Made by a program: the position numbers and the translations under genes. From contig ML133446.1 of assembly GCA_003864495.1 (NCBI GenBank), positions 180,485 to 244,484 on the forward strand: a stretch of 64,000 bases of DNA, given 5' to 3'. The notes beneath the pieces are model-generated. The model was given only the letters and a program-made list of their open reading frames with translations. It was not told where the DNA came from and ran no database searches. This DNA is from Nemopilema nomurai. Lineage: Eukaryota > Cnidaria > Scyphozoa > Rhizostomeae > Rhizostomatidae. Of the stretch, positions 46,572 through 59,745 are shown in pieces (position 1 is the stretch's first letter; each line of letters starts with the position of its first letter).

Positions 46572-46761
46572 GCCGTTATCTAATTCCAAGTAACTGCACT
46601 TGGCCTCCAAGAGAAAAAGATTAGATTGACACATGTAAGTTTTGTCAGAATTGTGGCTTTTCTTCAAGCTCTTTGGTTCTTCTAACAAATGCTTTCGTTT
46701 TGAAATCTTAGACCTTGCGTATTTTAGGTGGCTGCTTTCATTGCAGGATTGAGGTTTGGTA

Positions 46762-49700
46762 ATGTCTGTCCTGAAAGCACTTTTGCTGTGTGTAGCAGCC
46801 TCACATTTTACACAAGGTATGCTAGTGTCTTTCTTTGCATCTCCGTCAGGTGCGAACCATATGGATATTGATCAACTTCATAAGGGAAAGTTTGTAGATC
46901 ACTTGCTAAGTTCAAATCACACTTTGTGCCATAACTAAATTGAGAATACATTTAATGACCGAACATATTTAAGAAAAGAAGTCTGTAACTTGGAAGGGGT
47001 CAAATGCACAACCAATTTATCTATTTCCCTTCGTACGATAGAGAAAGCGAGATAAAGAGCTGATCTGAAGATATCTCATGCTGATATTCTTATATGAGAA
47101 AACAATTTCATTCAGTTGTTTACTGCCAAACAAAGTGCTTAAGGGAATCATATTTGGACTGATGGCAATGCTATTCGAAAAGCGTTGCTCGATATCTTTT
47201 TTTGGAGATCACCAGCAGCAGGGTCAACACTAGATCAGACCTACAGTAGCACAGTCTGCTCGAAATACAATTTGTGAAATGAGAGATTCGAACATTCCTG
47301 TTTGGGGATAGCTTAGTACCAGTTTAAGTTGATAATCTAGATCGTAAACATTTCCCTAGTTGCTTGCAAGTAGAGACCAGCCTATAAGCTGATATTGATT
47401 TTAATTTGTGTATGTAATCTCTACAGTATTTGCCTTGCAAACATGTGATCGCGACTATTTGAAGATCGGATGCTATGACGAATATTATGCAAGCAAGATG
47501 ACCTTGTCTTGAATGACGACGATGGCGTCAAATGGGTAATATAGTGGCTTTCATGCACCAGTAAGTTGTTCTAATTCTTATTTATATCCACGAAGTTTCT
47601 CTCCAAACCAACTGCTTCTTTAAAAGGACTGCTTCTTGCAATTATATTTCTCAATTACAACAGCCTAGCCTGCAAATGCAGTGATACTGTGAAGAAGGCA
47701 AACGAGAAACGAGCAGCAAGAAAAGTGAAGCGTACGTCGGATTCGCATTGCATTACTGGGGTGAATGCTATGGCAAAACAAAGAGTCAAGTAGACGCCCT
47801 GATGGACACAACCAAGTCGCATCGTTGCACAGGCAGCCAGGATTACAATGGTTGCTTCGACAGCCATACCGAGTGTGTAGGACATGAAAATGCTGAATAC
47901 GTCTATATGCTTCCCTCAAAGAAGAGGAAAGTAAGACTTTTCGTTGTCTAATTTGATTACTTTCCAAACTATTTTCTTCTGCCCGTTAGTTTGTAGAACA
48001 GTTTGTATTTTGTGGAGCCCGTTATTGCTTTTGAATGGGAAATAATCCTAAATTCTCGTTCTCTTTTCTCGCACCATAGCAATCATTTTAAATACTTTCC
48101 TGTCCTGTAGGCTGCTTTTCATATTTTGTGAAAATTGGACATGGGTGAAAAGTGCAAAAAGCGAACCAAACGGAAAGGGAGTTGTAGGGGGAGGGGGGGG
48201 GGGTGGAAGGGTGTTTGATAATTCGGCCAGAGGTGTTTTTCATTGAAGAATGTCTCTTTGTGTGTCCTTGTACCACTTTTCATTTTGAGCAGATGTGGAC
48301 GGTGGCTATAGTGAATGGATGGAGTGGACGAAATGCAATGGTGAATGCGGAAAGGGGTTCAAGGTCCGTGAAAGAACATGCACCAACCCAATGCCGAAAG
48401 GCGAGGGGAAAGACTGCAGCAGCCTTGGTAATGGCACAGAAATGGCCGCCTGCGACACGGGAAAGCCATGTCCAGGTAAGATTTATCTTCAGGCGATGAA
48501 GTCCTGTGCTAGTCATGTTTGTTCTTTTGTTTATAAGTTCTCCAATAAGGCAAACTCTATACGCAGCTTTTTATCTGAATCTCATCTCGTTTTTTGCAGT
48601 GGATGGAGAATACGGAGCATGGGGGGAGTTCAATGCTTGCACAAAGTCCTGTGGGGGCGGGGTGCAGACAAGGTCGAGGCTCTGCAATAGCCCAGCACCA
48701 AGTCATGGTGGCATGAATTGCCAAGGACCTGCAACAGAGACACAGTCATGCAACGTTGACAGTTGCCCAGGTATTATCTTACTTTAAAAACTGCGGACAC
48801 AAATTCCCAGTATTACTAATCGTGAACCATTGTTTTTTCAAATATCTTGACATCATTCGTTAAGAGAACTCGTTCGTTTTGCAGTTGATGGAAAATATGG
48901 ACCCTGGAGTGCATTTGGTAGCTGCACCAGGTCATGCGGCGGGGGGGTCAAGACAAGATCCAGAGCTTGTAATAACCCAGCACCAAGTCACGGTGGTATG
49001 GATTGCCAAGGACCTGCAGCAGAGACACAGTCATGCAACATTGAGAGTTGCCCAGGTATTATTTTGACTCGAAACCTGCACACACAAATTCTCAGTATTT
49101 CTAATCTTGAAGCATAGTTTTTTTCAACTATCTTGACAGCAGCATATAAAAGCTCAATCGTTTTGCAGTTGACGGAAAATATGGACCCTGGAGTGCATTT
49201 GGTAGCTGCAAGTCAAGCGGTGGGGGGGTCAGGACAAGGTCGAGGCTCTGCAATAGCCCAGCACCAAGTCACGGTGGTATGGATTGCCAAGGACCTGCAA
49301 CAGATACAGAGTCATGCAACATTGAAGTTTACCCAGGTATTTTACCTCAAAACCGGCACACACACATTCCTAGTACTTCTTATCTTGAATCATTGTTTTT
49401 TCAAATATCTTGACATCAATCATTAAGAGGATTCATTCGTTTTTGCAGTTGATGGAAAATATGGACCCTGGAGTGCATTTGGTAGCTGCACCAGGTCATG
49501 CGGCGGGGGGGTCAAGACAAGATCCAGAGCTTGTAATAACCCAAGTCCAAAGCATGGTGGAAAAGACTGCCAGGGGGCTGCCTCAGAAACGCGGTCTTGC
49601 AATACAAACCTTTGCCCAGGTAATTCTAAACATGCTTACCAGCAGAGGCGGATTTATGAGGGGGAACTGGGGGAAACTTTTAAAGTTTGCGCCCCTTTAG

Positions 49701-50862
49701 AAAAAATTACCTTTAATATATTTCTCTTGAAGAGAAAATAAGTATCCAGGCAGTACCCTATTGGCAGTGAAAACCTTTGTTGCACGATGATACTTGCCCA
49801 TAAAGAATCACTTGAACATGCACATGTGTGTTCAGGAAGTATAATTCCTACAGTCAATTCACCATCATTGAGATGTGCAATCTGAACCAATGGTTACCCT
49901 TTCTTCCTTTACTCAATGTCCATCAACAGAGTTTTAGCATGAATTCCTCCATCCCAGTATTTCTCTAAGAATCAATTATCAATGAGAATCGTCGAACTGT
50001 AATTTCTGAGCGGTATGGTGTTTATTTTGTTAAATTTAAGTCCTGGAGATGCATCTTCAGCCACTGTAGAAGGCTCAACTTCAAAATTCTTCTTTTGCGT
50101 CGGTGCGTCCTCCTATGTCACCAAACTTGATTCGTAGCGCTCCAAGGTTCAATCTCGAGGCGTCCTCTCTGAAAGTAAACCTTTAGTTATGCTCAGACTA
50201 TATAGTACTGCTTTAAAGAACGCGAAAAGAGGACCATTGTATCAGTAGTAAAAGTCGGAAATTATAAAGCAATATGAAAACTCATCACAAATTTCTGGAA
50301 AGGTCAGTCTACGTTAATCATTAACTCTGAAGCTTTATATGCAGAATACTTCTAGAAGAAGACTTTCATTTCCAATAATGTTTATCTCTTTGCAGTGAAT
50401 GGCGGCTACTCTAGCTGGGGACGTTATGGTAGCTGTAGCAGGACCTGTGGAGGGGGTCAGAAAACGAGGAGAAGAACCTGCACCAATCCTGCTCCAGCAT
50501 ACGGAGGCAGGGGTTGCAGTGGACCTTCGACGCAAACTGCATCATGCAACACACGCGTGTGCCTCTCTGCAGAATATCGGCGTTGGAAGTGCCAAGGACG
50601 AACCCTGAAACTGCGCTGCAAGGGAAGATCCGTCATTCATATAACACATGCTCTGTATGGCAGGAAGACAACTTCTATTTGTAAAGGGTTATTATCTTTT
50701 GCTTGGAACAAAAAATGTGGCGCTAGGTGTTCTTGGTCCAAGGTTCGAGCTGCATGTGAAGGAAAAAGGTCCTGTTCAGTGTCTGCCAGGAATAGAGTCT
50801 TTGGAAATCCATGTTGGGGCACCAAAAAGTATTTGGAAGTTAAATACAGGTGTAGGGGCTAA
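46762..50862 (+). CDS. rhamnospondin-like gene, array copy 3
   Basis: Exons 46762-46816, 47427-47560, 47664-47930, 48293-48475, 48600-48770, 48885-49055, 49169-49336, 49449-49619 and 50396-50862. All six TSP1 repeats and the lectin are open and equal in length to the consensus. Both domain-X exons are damaged. Exon 2 is 2 nt short (gcaagcaagatg and aaatgggtaat each lack one base, and aacgag reads acgacg). Exon 3 is also 2 nt short (gagcagcaagaaaag, and one A lost before the donor). Five or more small indels within 550 bp, while the rest of the gene is clean, look like a poorly polished stretch of assembly, though real loss of domain X cannot be excluded. TSP1 no. 2 has NVD for NID. Confidence 0.85.
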
Positions 50863-50972
50863 AAGAATCCAAGAGACATTGGCTTGTGATCAGCTAGTCT
50901 GGTTACGGCTGTAGCAATTTGCATGCGCATTATATCCAAACCATAACGCTGCACTAAAAATATATAGATATA

Positions 50973-50978
50973 AATAAA
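50973..50978 (+). terminator. poly(A) signal, array copy 3
   Basis: AATAAA about 110 nt after the stop codon. Confidence 0.65.
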
Positions 50979-52443
50979 TTGATCTGGTCTTTCGCAAGAA
51001 ACTCTTTATCAATTTATTGATATATACATATATACTTATATTCTCATATATTTCAAATGGGTATTGTGAAATGGTGTGCTAATAAAGTGTTCCATGTTTT
51101 TAAGCTATCGCACTTCTCAGTAAAAATACGGCATTCATTGATTCTGTTTCCAATATCTATTCAGCTAAACCACTGTGAATCAGGCAATGAATTTCTGTTT
51201 GCCTTCATTAAAAAGTTGAAGCTCTAGTTTACCTTTCTTTATAAGAATGCGGATGAATTAAACAAATAGGCGACAATCTGCATTCCATAAGATAATGTCT
51301 GTCTCCCTGGCTCCAGTAGGTGCACAATTGAGAGGCTATACTACCTGAATGGATTTTATGATCAGCAATATGATCATTGTGCTTTTTCGCATCACTCAGT
51401 TCAATGTCAGGTTTGGCTAGATTACATTTATTGCTTCAGAATGAAGCTTTTCAAGAGGTTTAACGAACCACTGCCCTAATTCGCGATAAAAGTGCTTCTA
51501 GACTCTTCTAGCTTGCATTTTAGCAACTAAATCATTGAGCTAAATAACTTTGTAGCGGCCTCGGCAAATTTAAGATATATTCAATTTTATTCCTGTTTTC
51601 CTAAACACAATAAGTTTGAAAAATCAGTTTTGAACGCACCCGTTGGCAAATTTCAAAAGTAAACTTATGTGACTGAATCTTGATCAAGATAAATTACCAA
51701 TGTCATAACGTATGTTTCAAAATTCAACTTCCTTTAACCCTGCTAATGAGTGAGTTTGAAATCATATCTGAACTTACATTGCATACTTAATTTGCAAAAA
51801 CTAGTTCCGCTTTTTCTTACAATTGTGAAGTTTTGTTCACTTAGCTATGATCATTAACTACGAAAACTAGTTATCACTGCAAACCAATATTTTGAAGATT
51901 CTTACAGATCTTCAAAAAAGTTCAAGGCGAAGAACTTGTGGCTCCTGGTGATTATAATTTGACGCAAAAGGATTTTCAACCAGTTATCTGGTGAGTTACC
52001 GACTATCACAAAATTGCTCGTTCATTTCATGAACAAAAAGCAACTTTTTCGGGTCATTTGTCAGAATTCTCGTTTAAGGACGTAGAATATTTTCTACAAT
52101 AGTGTCCCGCATCTAATAAACATCTTTTTTGATTTCAGGTCTGATATTTTTTTAATAAAATGAGATATACACTTAAAATCCGGATAGTGTTTATGACACA
52201 GGCAAAATATTAAGTCTACGATGATTAATGTGTTATTCTGTTTTTCAAAGAATTATTAAGTTATATATATTACAATTTTTGAATAGGAAACAAGCTTAGA
52301 GGGCGGAGCATTTTCTCCGCATGGTTATTTAGAAATTTTGTGGCTCTGGCACACAGGGTAGCTTTTTTCCAGACCTTCACCAGTTTCTTATCAAAGGGGC
52401 TATTTTTTGAAAAAGTAAGGGTCTGTGTTTCTTAAAATTGCTG
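50979..52443. other. 3' flank of array copy 3
   Basis: Holds a single 43-bp motif near 51371-51403 and the candidate orphan exon at about 51907-51990. No gene supported. Confidence 0.4.
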
Positions 52444-53339
52444 TTAACACCAGACTAATATAGGGTGAAAAACATGAAATTCCAAAAAGTGATCTTAAAT
52501 CTCGAGCAAAATAGAAGATGAGAAGCAACCATTGATTTAAAAAGGAGCCTTCATTGACAATTCAGTATAATATATCGACTGCTGTACCTTGCTGAAATTC
52601 GTTTTTTGCTTAGATAGGCATTTAAAAACTCAATAGAAGAAAAGTTTTCAATTTATTGCACACGAATAAAAATGAATTTACTGTTAAAAATAAAAAAACA
52701 AGTGATGATAGTATTGCAAGCTATCACCCAGCCTATGTCGCCTTAGCTATTACTTTGGGAAGTGGCCGATTGCAAAGTCTTGGAGTCTTGTCAAGCAAAC
52801 TTGTTGCTAGGTAGGCACCCATTTAGGACCAAGAATTTGATGCATAGAAGCTTTATTATAATCACATACAAGGTATTTTGCTTCTCAATAAAAGCAGTTG
52901 CTTTCAATCTTTGTAGATAGATATCATTTTCCAAAATTATATGATATAATTCCCTTTCTGAGGCCAATCATGACCATTTCCTTAGTTCCTTTAAATCTTC
53001 AAATCTATCAATCGGGGTGGTATTGAAAATAGTTATATTGTATTGGGAAGAATTTTCTACGACATAGTTGTGGTGCATTGGTGGTGCCCTCGCACTAAAT
53101 CGAGGGAGCGGACGAAGAGGGAATTACGAAGAGGGAGCGGACGAAGAAGCTACACAAACTAGCGTTGGAATATACGATTAGTTACGAACTAGAACATGCC
53201 AGTTAAGTCAGCTACAATTTAAGAGAAAATAGGTTGCCGACGAGTTGACTAGTTTATAACTAAGAAAACTAATACTGATACAAAATATCAATAGAAGTGG
53301 ATCAAATCTAGCAGCTAACCGAAAAAGTGCAGGACCAAG

Positions 53340-53802
53340 TCAAAGACTGTCGCGTTTCTTATATCAGTCTCATTCGGTAAGCATGGGTGCAAATTTTTTC
53401 GCGGGAAAGAGAATTAAAGTTCAAAATGAATTCGTAATTTGATAGAAAAGAGTTTAGCGGATGCTACATTGCATACTGCTCTCGCGTTTTTTCTACCTCT
53501 ACACTAACATAAAACATGGCTTTCTAAATAGAAATATTTGGAATGTTTTTACATCTACAGGCACTTTGGAACTCACAACACTTAACTTACGAACTCCAAT
53601 CAAAATACTGTCTATAACTACAAAGACGACCAATTTGTGATATAAGTGTCGAATGCTTTTAGAAGCACGTGAACGTCAAGAAATAACCATTGTTAACAAG
53701 CCATTCCATCAATCAATAGAGAGATGGCAAGTAGAGGAGACAAAAAAGGTGATGAAAAATGAGCAGAACAGAAGAAAAACTGGCCTTTCTTGGCCCAAGT
53801 AA
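53340..53802 (+). pseudogene. relic of the small secreted-protein gene, unit 4
   Basis: As in units 2 and 3, with additional 1-nt losses (caaagacgacc, gtgatataag) that shift even the conserved second-exon frame. Confidence 0.4.
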
Positions 53803-54956
53803 ATTAAGCTTGGTGAGCTTGTGCTTAGAATTTCTCAATCTAAAAATTTTCAAAGGCTTTTTGAAAAAGATTTGAATGGCTTTTGCGTTTAGGCATTGAT
53901 AAAAATAACCATACCAGTTGCCGCATTTGCTTTGCGGTTGAAAGAGATTTGTAATTATAAACCTTTATAAAGATTCGCAATGTGAAACAACATTAGGAAG
54001 CAAAATTGCAATTCATACTGCTTTTGTGGCCAAGATGAAAGTATTGTAATGTTTATAGTCATAAATTAATTCGAACTGTGTCTTGTTTGCTTTTAGAATT
54101 TAGTGCTGATGCGCAATCAACCGAATGCTGGCAATTGGGCAAATACCATCATAGTTTTCAAAATTTGAAAATTTTCATAGGCTTTTTCAAAAAAATATTT
54201 AAAACAATTTCTGGCGAGTCGTTGATAGAAACGCGCACATCAATTGCCACATTTTGTATAATGTTAGTACGACCATTTAAACTTGCACCTTTGAAAGAGA
54301 TAGGTACATTAATATCTTTATAGGATCACTTAGACAAGTCTGACATGAAAATTTTAATTGAGTTTTTGGTCAATTCCAACGGTGCTATAATATAATTTTA
54401 GAAATAATGGTAATGCTTGGATGATAAAATGTCCACATGAGAAGCTTTTCTGGAATTAGCCCCACGCTTCCCCTCAAAATTTCTTCCTTCACGAAGTTTT
54501 TCAAGCTCTAATCATTCTTCTAATCTTACAATATAGCTGCCAGCTCAACGTTTTAGTCAAGATTGGTCAACATTTGTGACAGCCCATCATTTGATGACTT
54601 GGTGACTGGTTGATGGCTTTAAGGCATCAATAACAAAGTGAAGACCTAGAGTTCTTCTCTTACTGAACGCATTGCCAGTGTTGCTAGAAAGGTTTTGAGA
54701 ATCATTTGAGATCAAGCTGTTGTTGTTGCCAAGTAATTTGTAGATGCTTGATGCGAATGTCGCCAATTTGTGTTTTTTTAGGAATATTTTCTCATTTTGT
54801 ACAAATGAATGAACAAATATTTACGTTATTTATTGTTAACAGACATTATTTTAAAAAACTTTGAAGCAATTTTGGAACACTACTTTCTTGCAGTGTTTAC
54901 ATAATAAGCCTATTAACTTTCATATCATTGAAAAACGTTTTTATTGTTCGAAAACA

Positions 54957-54962
54957 TATAAA
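54957..54962 (+). promoter_or_regulatory. TATA box of array gene 4
   Basis: TATAAA in the conserved leader block. Confidence 0.55.
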
Positions 54963-55151
54963 GCCGTTATCTAATTCAAGTAACTGCACTTGGCCTCCAA
55001 GAGAAAAAGATTAGATTGACACATGTAAGTTTTGTCAGAATTGTGGCTTTTCTTCAAGCTCTTTGGTTCTTCTAACAAATGCTTTCGTTTTGAAATCTTA
55101 GACCTTGCGTATTTTAGGTGGCTGCTTTCATTGCAGGATTGAGGTTTGGTA

Positions 55152-58100
55152 ATGTCTGTCCTGAAAGCACTTTTGCTGTGTGTAGCAGCCTCACATTTTA
55201 CACAAGGTATGCTAGTGTCTTTCTTTGCATCTCCGTCAGGTGCGAATCATATGGATATTGATCAACTTCATAAGGGAAAGTTTGTAGATCACTTGCTAAG
55301 TTCAAATCACACTTTGTGCCATAACTAAATTGAGAATACATTTAATGACCGAACATATTTAAGAAAAGAAGTCTGTAACTTGGAAGGGGTCAAATGCACA
55401 ACCAATTTATCTATTTCCCTTCGTACGATAGAGAAAGCGAGATAAGAGCTGATCTGAAGATATCTCATGCTGATATTCTTATATGAGAAAACAATTTCAT
55501 TCAGTTGTTTACTGCCAAACAAAGTGCTTAAGGGAATCATATTTGGACTGATGGCAATGCTATTCGAAAAGCGTTGCTCGATATCTTTTTTTGGAGATCA
55601 CCAGCAGCAGGGTCAACAGTAGATCAGACCTACAGTAGCACAGTCTGCTCGAAATACAATTTGTGAAATGAGAGATTCGAACATTCCTGTTTGGGGATAG
55701 CTTAGTACCAGTTTAAGTTGATAATCTAGATCGTAAACATTTCCCTAGTTGCTTGCAAGTAAAGACCAGCCTATAAGCTGATATTGATTTTTAATTTGTG
55801 TATGTACATCTCTACAGTATTTGCCTTGCAAACATGTGATCGCGACTATTTGAAGATCGGATGCTATGACGAATATTATGCAAGCAAAGATGACCTTGTC
55901 TTGAATGAACGAGATGGCGTCAAATGGGGTAATATAGTGGCTTTCATGCACCAGTAAGTTGTTCTAATTCTTATTTATATCAACGAAGTTTTTCTCCAAA
56001 CCAACTGCTTCTTTAAAAGGACTGCTTCTTGCAATAATATTTCTCAATTACAACAGCCTAGCCTGCAAATGCAGTGATACTGTGAAGAAGGCAAACGAGA
56101 AACGAGCAAGCAAAGGAAGTGAAGCGTACGTCGGATTCGCATTGCATTACTGGGGTGAATGCTATGGCAAAACAAAGAGTCAAGTAGACGCCCTGATGGA
56201 CACAACCAAGTCGCATCGTTGCACAGGCAGCCAGGATTACAATGGTTGCTTCGACAGCCATACCGAGTGTGTAGGACATGAAAATGCTGAATACGTCTAT
56301 ATGCTTCCCTCAAAGAAGGAGGAAAGTAAGACTTTTCGTTGTCTAATTTGATTACTTTCCAAACTATTTTCTTCTGCCCGTTAGTTTATAGAACAGTTTG
56401 TATTTTGTGGAGCCCGTTATTGCTTTTGAATGGGAAAATCCTAAATTCTTGTTCTCTATTCTCGCACCATAGCAATAATTTTAATACTTTCCTGTCCTGT
56501 TAGGCTGCTTTTCATATTTTGTGAAATAATTGGACATGGGTGAAAAGTGCAAAAAGCGAACCAAACGGAAGGGAGTTCTAGGGGGGGGGGGGGGGGAGTT
56601 TGGAAGGGTGTTTGATAATTCGGCCAGAGGTGTTTTTCATTGAAGAATGTCTCTTTGTGTGTCCTTGTACCACTTTTCATTTTGAGCAGATGTGGACGGT
56701 GGCTATAGTGAATGGATGGAGTGGACGAAATGCAATGGTGAATGCGGAAAGGGGTTCAAGGTCCGTGAAAGAACATGCACCAACCCAATGCCGAAAGGCG
56801 AGGGGAAAGACTGCAGCAGCCTTGGTAATGGCACAGAAATGGCCGCCTGCGACACGGGAAAGCCATGTCCAGGTAAGATTTATCTTCAAGCGATGAAATC
56901 CTGTGCTAGTCATGTTTGTTCTTTTGTTTAAGTTCTCCAATAAGGCAAACTCTATACGCAGCTTTTTATCTGAATCTCATCTCGTTTTTTGCAGTGGATG
57001 GAGAATACGGAGCATGGGGGGAGTTCAATGCTTGCACAAAGTCCTGTGGAGGCGGGGTGCAGACAAGGTCGAGGCTCTGCAATAGCCCAGCACCAAGTCA
57101 TGGTGGCATGAATTGCCAAGGACCTGCAACAGAGACACAGTCATGCAACATTGACAGTTGCCCAGGTATTATCTTACTTTAAAACTGCGCACAAAATTCC
57201 CAGTATTGCTAATCGTGAACCATTGTTTTTTCAAATATCTTGACATCATTCGTTAAGAGAACTCGTTCGTTTTGCAGTTGATGGAAAATATGGACCCTGG
57301 AGTGCATTTGGTAGCTGCACCAGGTCATGCGGCGGGGGGTCAAGACAAGATCCAGAGCTTGTAATAACCCAGCACCAAGTCACGGTGGTATGGATTGCCA
57401 AGGACCTGCAGCAGAGACACAGTCATGCAACATTGAGAGTTGCCCAGGTATTATTTTGACTCGAAACCTGCACACACAAATACTCAGTATTTCTAATCTT
57501 GAAGCATAGTTTTTTTCAACTATCTTGACAGCAGCATATAAAAGCTCAATCGTTTTGCAGTTGACGGAAAATATGGACCCTGGAGTGCATTTGGTAGCTG
57601 CAAGTCAAGCGGTGGGGGGGTCAGGACAAGGTCGAGGCTCTGCAATAGCCCAGCACCAAGTCACGGTGGTATGGATTGCCAAGGACCTGCAACAGATACA
57701 GAGTCATGCAACATTGAAGTTTACCCAGGTATTTTACCTCAAAACCGGCACACACACATTCCTAGTACTTCTTATCTTGAATCATTGTTTTTTCAAATAT
57801 CTTGACATCAATCATTAAGAGGATTCATTCGTTTTTGCAGTTGATGGAAAATATGGACCCTGGAGTGCATTTGGTAGCTGCACCAGGTCATGCGGCGGGG
57901 GGTCAAGACAAGATCCAGAGCTTGTAATAACCCAAGTCCAAAGCATGGTGGAAAAGACTGCCAGGGGGCTGCCTCAGAAACGCGGTCTTGCAATACAAAC
58001 CTTTGCCCAGGTAATTCTAAACATGCTTACCAGCAGAGGCGGATTTATGAGGGGGAACTGGGGGAAACTTTTAAAGTTTGCGCCCCTTTAGAAAAAATTA

Positions 58101-59251
58101 CCTTTAATATATTTCTCTTGAAGAGAAAATAAGTATCCAGGCAGTACCCTATTGGCAGTGAAAACCTTTGTTGCACGATGATACTTGCCCATAAAGAATC
58201 ACTTGAACATGCACATGTGTGTTCAGGAAGTATAATTCCTACAGTCAATTCACCATCATTGAGATGTGCAATCTGAACCAATGGTTACCCTTTCTTCCTT
58301 TACTCAATGTCCATCAACAGAGTTTTAGCATGAATTCCTCCATCCCAGTATTTCTCTAAGAATCAATTATCAATGAGAATCGTCGAACTGTAATTTCTGA
58401 GCGGTATGGTGTTTATTTTGTTAAATTTAAGTCCTGGAGATGCATCTTCAGCCACTGTAGAAGGCTCCAACTTCAAAATTCTTCTTTTGCGTCGGTGCGT
58501 CCTCCTATGTCACCAAACTTGATTCGTAGCGCTCCAAGGTTCAATCTCGAGGTGTCCTCTCTGAAAGTAAACCTTTAGTTATGCTCAGACTATATAGTAC
58601 TGCTTTAAAGAACGCGAAAAGAGGACCATTGTATCAGTAGTAAAAGTCGGAAATTATAAAGCAATATGAAAACTCATCACAAATTTCTGGAAAGGTCAGT
58701 CTACGTTAATCATTAACTCTGAAGCTTTATATGCAGTATACTTCTAGAAGAAGACTTTCATTTCCAATAATGTTTATCTCTTTGCAGTGAATGGCGGCTA
58801 CTCTAGCTGGGGACGTTATGGTAGCTGTAAGACCTGTGGAGGGGGTCAGAAAACGAGGAGAAGAACCTGCACCAATCCTGCTCCAGCATACGGAGGCAGG
58901 GGTTGCAGTGGACCTTCGACGCAAACTGCATCATGCAACACACGCGTGTGCCTCTCTGCAGAATATCGGCGTTGGAAGTGCCAAGGACGAACCCTGAAAC
59001 TGCGCTGCAAGGGAAGATCCGTCATTCATATAACACATGCTCTGTATGGCAGGAAGACAACTTCTATTTGTAAAGGGTTATTATCTTTTGCTTGGAACAA
59101 AAAATGTGGCGCTAGGTGTTCTTGGTCCAAGGTTCGAGCTGCATGTGAAGGAAAAAGGTCCTGTTCAGTGTCTGCCAGGAATAGAGTCTTTGGAAATCCA
59201 TGTTGGGGCACCAAAAAGTATTTGGAAGTTAAATACAGGTGTAGGGGCTAA
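55152..59251 (+). CDS. rhamnospondin-like gene, array copy 4
   Basis: Exons 55152-55206, 55818-55953, 56057-56325, 56690-56872, 56995-57165, 57278-57447, 57561-57728, 57841-58010 and 58788-59251. Signal peptide, domain X, TSP1 nos. 1, 2 and 4, and the lectin are open. Exons 6 and 8 each lack one G in the G7 run of CGGGV, shifting TSP1 nos. 3 and 5. Exon 9 is 3 nt shorter than in copies 2 and 3: CSRTC of TSP1 no. 6 becomes CKTC, which keeps frame but alters the spacing of the first two Cys. The lectin keeps QG, GNPC and KYLEVKY. Confidence 0.85.
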
Positions 59252-59361
59252 AAGAATCCAAGAGACATTGGCTTGTGATCAGCTAGTCTGGTTACGGCTG
59301 TAGCAATTTGCATGCGCATTATATCCAAACCATAACGCTGCACTAAAAATATATAGATATA

Positions 59362-59367
59362 AATAAA
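59362..59367 (+). terminator. poly(A) signal, array copy 4
   Basis: AATAAA about 110 nt after the stop codon. Confidence 0.65.
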
Positions 59368-59745
59368 TTGATCTGGTCTTTCGCAAGAAACTCTTTATCA
59401 ATTTATTGATATATACATATATACTTATATTCTCATATATTTCAAATGGGTATTGTGAAATGGTGTGCTAATAAAGTGTTCCATGTTTTTAAGCTATCGC
59501 ACTTCTCAGTAAAAATACGGCATTCATTGATTCTGTTTCCAATATCTATTCAGCTAAACCACTGTGAATCAAGCAATGAATTTCTGTTTGCCTTAATTAA
59601 AAAAGTTGAAGCTCTAGTTTACCTTTCTTTATAAGAATGCGGATGAATTAAACAAATAGGCGACAATCTGCATTCCATAAGGTAATGTCTGTCTCCCTGG
59701 CTCCAGTAGGTGCACAATTGAGAGGCTATACTACCTGAATGGATT

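Larger units (their letters stand above)
44024..52443 (+). repeat. array unit 3 (A type), 8420 bp
   Basis: Third unit. From its gene onwards it matches unit 1 more closely than its neighbours (interrupted G tract, single 43-bp motif, atgcagaatac before exon 9). The upstream part resembles that of unit 5. Confidence 0.9.
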
